Below are positions 44,311 to 47,541 of a stretch of DNA of 47,541 nt, one piece after another. Under the pieces are notes generated by a model that was not told the origin of the DNA, searched no databases, and saw nothing but the letters and a program-made list of their open reading frames with translations. The stretch is from Flavobacterium sp. (lineage in GTDB: Bacteria; Bacteroidota; Bacteroidia; Flavobacteriales; Flavobacteriaceae). The position numbers and the translations under genes were made by a program. Positions within the stretch are counted from its first letter, which is position 1. The number at the start of each line of letters is the position of its first letter. The stretch is from NCBI RefSeq assembly GCF_030146175.1, contig NZ_JASLCE010000033.1, positions 1-47,541 on the forward strand, read 5' to 3'.

Positions 44311-45648
44311 ATGTTTGATAATTTAAGTGATAAACTCGATAAAGCCTTTCATATATTAAAAGGTCATGGAAAAATTACGGAAGTAAACGTTGCCGATACC
44401 TTAAAGGAAGTGCGTAGAGCGTTACTGGATGCCGACGTTAACTTTAAAATTGCCAAAGATTTTACCACACGTGTAAAAGAAAAAGCCATCGGTGAGGATG
44501 TATTAACAACCTTACAGCCGGGGCAATTAATGGTGAAAATCGTTAAAGATGAATTAACCGAGTTGATGGGTGGGGATGTAGCCGGAGTGAATTTGTCTGG
44601 AAATCCATCTGTGATTTTGATGTCCGGTTTACAGGGATCCGGTAAAACTACTTTCTCCGGAAAGCTGGCGAATTTCCTGAAAACAAAGAAAAACAAAAAA
44701 CCTTTATTGGTAGCCTGTGATATCTACCGACCGGCAGCGATCAATCAGTTGCACGTAGTTGGTGATCAAATCGGTGTGGAAGTATATTCTGAACCGGAAA
44801 ATAAAAACCCGGTTGAAATTGCACAAAATGCAATTAAACACGCGAAAGCCAACGGTTATAATGTGGTAATCGTCGATACGGCCGGACGTTTGGCAGTTGA
44901 CGAAGAAATGATGACCGAAATTGCCAATGTTCACAAAGCAATCGAGCCACAGGAAACCCTTTTTGTAGTGGATTCCATGACGGGTCAGGATGCGGTAAAT
45001 ACGGCAAAAGCGTTTAACGATCGTTTGAATTTTGATGGAGTTGTTCTGACAAAATTAGACGGGGATACCCGTGGTGGAGCAGCGATTTCGATTAAATCGG
45101 TGGTAAACAAACCGATTAAATTTATCGGAACCGGAGAAAAAATGGAAGCGATTGACGTTTTCTATCCGTCACGTATGGCCGACCGTATTTTAGGTATGGG
45201 AGACGTAGTGTCCTTAGTGGAAAGAGCTCAGGAGCAATATGACGAGGAAGAAGCGCGAAAATTACAAAAGAAAATCGCGAAAAACGAATTCGGATTTGAC
45301 GACTTCCTGACGCAAATTCAGCAGGTTAAGAAAATGGGTAACATGAAAGACCTTGTCGGAATGATTCCCGGAGCCGGAAAAGCGTTGAAAGACGTAGAAA
45401 TCGAAGACGATGCGTTTAAACATATTGAAGCGATTATTCATTCGATGACACCGGACGAACGAAAAAAACCGGCACTATTGGATGCGAAACGTAAAGCAAG
45501 GGTTGCGAAAGGATCCGGAACCAATATTCAGCAGGTAAATCAATTGCTGAAACAATTCGACCAGATGAGCAAAATGATGAAGATGATGCAGGGAGCAGGC
45601 GGAAAAAACCTGATGCGAATGATGGGAGGAATGAAAGGAATGAGATAA
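44311..45648 (+). CDS. ffh: Signal recognition particle protein Ffh (SRP54)
   Basis: The 445-residue GTPase has an N domain, a G domain with P-loop GLQGSGKTT (residues ~107-115), DTAGR and TKLDGD motifs, and a methionine-rich M domain (KMMKMMQGAGGKNLMRMMGG) that binds signal sequences and 4.5S RNA. It targets nascent membrane and secreted proteins to FtsY/SecYEG. Normal length and architecture. Confidence 0.98.
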   Translation: MFDNLSDKLDKAFHILKGHGKITEVNVADTLKEVRRALLDADVNFKIAKDFTTRVKEKAIGEDVLTTLQPGQLMVKIVKDELTELMGGDVAGVNLSGNPSVILMSGLQGSGKTTFSGKLANFLKTKKNKKPLLVACDIYRPAAINQLHVVGDQIGVEVYSEPENKNPVEIAQNAIKHAKANGYNVVIVDTAGRLAVDEEMMTEIANVHKAIEPQETLFVVDSMTGQDAVNTAKAFNDRLNFDGVVLTKLDGDTRGGAAISIKSVVNKPIKFIGTGEKMEAIDVFYPSRMADRILGMGDVVSLVERAQEQYDEEEARKLQKKIAKNEFGFDDFLTQIQQVKKMGNMKDLVGMIPGAGKALKDVEIEDDAFKHIEAIIHSMTPDERKKPALLDAKRKARVAKGSGTNIQQVNQLLKQFDQMSKMMKMMQGAGGKNLMRMMGGMKGMR

Positions 45649-45652
45649 AATA

Positions 45653-45680
45653 AAGACGCGATTAGTCGCGTCTTCTTTTT
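45653..45680 (+). terminator. Terminator after ffh
   Basis: AAGACGCGA (45653-45661) pairs with TCGCGTCTT (45666-45674), then a T-rich tail. Confidence 0.85.
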
Positions 45681-45710
45681 TAGATAAAAACAACACACAA
45701 ATACACACGA

Positions 45711-46598
45711 ATGCAACTACTAGACGGAAAAAAGATTTCGGAGGAAATCAAAAATGAAATTGCTGCCGAAGTGCAGAAAATGAAAGAAAACGGAGAAAAG
45801 GTACCGCACCTGGCGGCCGTAATCGTTGGAAACGACGGTGCGAGTCTTACTTATGTAGGTAGTAAAGTAAAGGCTTGCGAAAGAGTAGGCTTCGAATCGA
45901 CTTTGGTAAAATTGCCAAGTACGACTTCGGAAACGGAATTACTGAAAAAAATCAAAGAATTAAACGAAGACGATGCTATCGATGGTTTTATCGTGCAATT
46001 GCCGTTACCGGATCAGATTGACACGCAAAAAGTATTAATGGCGATCGATCCGAGTAAAGATGTGGATGGTTTCCATCCGGAAAATTTCGGAAAAATGGCA
46101 TTGGATATGTCAACGTTTATTCCGGCAACACCATTTGGAATCCTGGAATTGTTGGAACGCTACAATGTGGAAACAAAAGGAAAGCACACGGTAGTAATCG
46201 GAAGAAGTCATATTGTTGGACGTCCGATGAGTATTTTGATGGGAAGAAAAGGTTTTCCAGGAAATTCAACAGTTACTTTAACGCATAGTCATACAAAGAA
46301 TATTACCCAGATTACCAGTCAGGCGGATATTATTATCACAGCATTGGGAGTTCCAAATTATCTGAAGGCCGAAATGGTTAAGGATGATGTAGTGATCATT
46401 GATGTTGGGATTACCCGTGTGGCAGATGAAAAATCAGAAAAAGGATATGTGATCACCGGAGATGTGGATTTTGATAATGTAAGCAAAAAAGCATCTTTTA
46501 TTACACCGGTACCGGGAGGTGTTGGTCCGATGACAATCGCCATGCTGATGAAAAACACATTATTGGCAAGAGAACAAAAAAGATTAAAAGCAGAATAA
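45711..46598 (+). CDS. folD: Bifunctional methylene-THF dehydrogenase/cyclohydrolase
   Basis: The 295-residue protein has the FolD signatures: YVGSKVKACERVGF (Tyr/Lys active site, residues ~44-57), VQLPLPDQID, GRSHIVGRPM and the C-terminal PVPGGVGPMT. It interconverts 5,10-methylene- and 10-formyl-tetrahydrofolate, supplying one-carbon units for purines and initiator formyl-methionine. A GNAT gene begins one base after the stop, so both are co-transcribed. Confidence 0.97.
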   Translation: MQLLDGKKISEEIKNEIAAEVQKMKENGEKVPHLAAVIVGNDGASLTYVGSKVKACERVGFESTLVKLPSTTSETELLKKIKELNEDDAIDGFIVQLPLPDQIDTQKVLMAIDPSKDVDGFHPENFGKMALDMSTFIPATPFGILELLERYNVETKGKHTVVIGRSHIVGRPMSILMGRKGFPGNSTVTLTHSHTKNITQITSQADIIITALGVPNYLKAEMVKDDVVIIDVGITRVADEKSEKGYVITGDVDFDNVSKKASFITPVPGGVGPMTIAMLMKNTLLAREQKRLKAE

Positions 46599-46599
46599 A

Positions 46600-47094
46600 A
46601 TGATCATTACCGAGGTAACTTCACAAAATCAATTGGAAATTGTAAAGTCTTTGGCCTATACCATTTGGCCGGATGCTTACGGTGCTATTTTATCGGAAAC
46701 GCAATTGGAGTATATGCTCGATAAAATATATGCGATTCCGGCATTGGAACAGCAACAGCAAAACGGACAACAATTTGTTTTGGCGGAAGAAGAGGGAATA
46801 TATTATGGATTTGCTTCTTTTCAGATTAATTATAAGGAAGGGAAAACCAAATTGCATAAAATATATGTACTACCGCAAACACAGGGTAAGGGTGTTGGAA
46901 AGTCTCTTTTGCACTATGTGGAAGCTGCAGTTAATCAAAATAACAATTCCTCCTTGTTGTTAAATGTGAATCGTTTTAATAAAGCGATCGATTTTTACAA
47001 AAAACAGGGGTTCGAGGTGATTGGTGAAGAGGATATTGCTATCGGTGAAGGTTATCTGATGGAAGATTATATAATGGAGAAGAAAATAAAATAA
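46600..47094 (+). CDS. GNAT family N-acetyltransferase
   Basis: The 164-residue enzyme has a GNAT acetyl-CoA-binding loop PQTQGKGVGKSLLHYVEAAV (Q/RxxGxG type, near residues 93-112) and the late strand-helix NRFNKAIDFYKKQGFEVIGE. The substrate is unknown. It is in one operon with folD (one-base gap) and is followed by two tandem terminators. Confidence 0.92.
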   Translation: MIITEVTSQNQLEIVKSLAYTIWPDAYGAILSETQLEYMLDKIYAIPALEQQQQNGQQFVLAEEEGIYYGFASFQINYKEGKTKLHKIYVLPQTQGKGVGKSLLHYVEAAVNQNNNSSLLLNVNRFNKAIDFYKKQGFEVIGEEDIAIGEGYLMEDYIMEKKIK

Positions 47095-47096
47095 TA

Positions 47097-47125
47097 CAAG
47101 CCGCAGGATTTCCTGCGGTTTTTTG
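47097..47125 (+). terminator. First terminator after the folD operon
   Basis: CCGCAGGA (47101-47108) pairs with TCCTGCGG (47111-47118) around TT, with a long T tail. Confidence 0.85.
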
Positions 47126-47130
47126 TTTTT

Positions 47131-47167
47131 ATACCAGACAGGTTTCCGAAAGCTGTCTGGTATTTTT
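47131..47167 (+). terminator. Second, tandem terminator
   Basis: ATACCAGACAG (47131-47141) pairs with CTGTCTGGTAT (47153-47163), then TTTTATT. The tandem layout insulates the downstream promoter. Confidence 0.8.
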
Positions 47168-47510
47168 ATTATATAGAGTATCTTGATCAAAAGAATTTTT
47201 GGTTGGGATTTAGCACTACCTATATATAGTAGTAGCTTTTTTATTTACAGATAACCGATTTTTTACAACGGATCAGATATTATTTTCAGAAAACGCACCT
47301 ATATATAAGTAGTGTTTTTACTAATTTGTGATGACCTGACAGGTTTTTGCAACCTGTCAGGTCTGGTATTTCAGGAATGAAAAAGGCAAAAAGGCCAGTA
47401 AAACCGCATAATGACGGCAAAGACACCAAATAAAGCTAAAAAAATCGGTATTGTTAAGTCTTTGTAATGAGAGCATTAAGAAAAAGATTTAAAAAAAGGT
47501 TTAATAAAGT
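47168..47510. other. Gap before the terminal promoter
   Basis: No open frame is recognised. It holds two similar short elements with an ACCTATATATA core followed by GTAG or AGTAG (47218-47232 and 47298-47313), each ahead of a T run, and the long hairpin repeat at 47324-47365. Confidence 0.5.
47324..47365 (+). repeat. Hairpin-forming repeat element, copy 2 of the 16-base repeat
   Basis: ATTTGTGATGACCTGA (47324-47339) is identical to 437-452. It runs into GACCTGACAGGTT (47334-47346), which pairs with AACCTGTCAGGTC (near 47352-47364) as a 13-bp stem. The GACCTGACAGGT arm is a known, widespread intergenic palindrome type in flavobacterial genomes. No T run follows, so it is not simply a terminator. 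Confidence 0.65.
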
Positions 47511-47540
47511 TTGCGAAACCGGAAAAAGGTTCTAGTTTTG
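47511..47540 (+). promoter_or_regulatory. Exact Bacteroidetes consensus promoter at the window end
   Basis: TTG (47511-47513), a 19-base spacer, TAGTTTTG (47533-47540), an exact TTG-N19-TAnnTTTG match. An A-rich tract lies upstream (47479-47499), like an UP element. Such strong promoters usually drive tRNA, rRNA or growth-related genes; the gene itself is outside the window. Confidence 0.7.
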
Positions 47541-47541
47541 C

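Noticed and set aside
1..47541. CRISPR array, insertion sequence or complete prophage
   Set aside because: No regularly spaced direct repeats, transposase, integrase or phage structural genes were seen.

Overview
The window reads as chromosomal DNA of a Flavobacteriaceae bacterium, most likely Flavobacterium or a close relative. The evidence is A+T-rich DNA with short intergenic hairpin terminators, start regions without clear Shine-Dalgarno sequences, many TAnnTTTG -7 boxes typical of Bacteroidetes promoters, and typical families (SusC-like/OMP_b-brl_3 receptors, DUF4369 lipoproteins, M61 and S9 peptidases, tail-fibre-like surface proteins, probable type IX secretion tails). No species is assigned.

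Layout. 1-63 is the 3' part of a tRNA-Thr gene with two terminators. 105-773 is gene-poor and holds a short reverse-strand coding remnant. 774-4536 is an accessory locus of two exported proteins, a tail-fibre-like protein and an M43 zinc metalloprotease, each broken by one frameshift in a homopolymer run. 4656-9839 is a reverse-strand block of secreted or lipoprotein hydrolases, a DUF2805 protein and aquaporin Z. 10221-15279 holds an EamA transporter, a secreted protein of unknown function, an unrecognised two-gene membrane operon (12379-13330) and HtpG. 15457-19034 has a lipocalin-like/OmpA lipoprotein operon and a transporter-hydrolase operon diverging from an Lrp/AsnC regulator. 19023-20359 is a divergent HxlR/NmrA pair. 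20535-23972 runs TetR-like, AarF/UbiB kinase, ABC ATPase and a small partner. 24127-24814 is an overlapping pair of unknown genes. 24870-31734 has an S9 peptidase, a FabH paralogue, a fatty acid hydroxylase and an outer-membrane barrel. 32035-38414 has argS followed by an SGNH / SGNH-LysM / MBOAT cluster that looks like an envelope O-acylation machine. 38538-38744 is a tiny exported protein with three Cys-Cys repeats. 38838-40928 looks like a compact type II restriction-modification island: divergent Dam-type methylase, HTH regulator and putative endonuclease. 41033-47094 carries GNAT enzymes, a DUF6438 lipoprotein, NDH-2, ffh and folD. The window ends in a promoter matching the Bacteroidetes consensus exactly, behind an A/T-rich tract, which probably drives a gene just outside.

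Most of the window is housekeeping. The parts worth a second look are the doubly frameshifted surface locus, the restriction-modification island, the two small unknown operons, the Cys-Cys peptide, the structured gap beside aqpZ and the symmetric promoter/operator at the Lrp-EamA divergence. I found no CRISPR array, complete insertion sequence or clear prophage.
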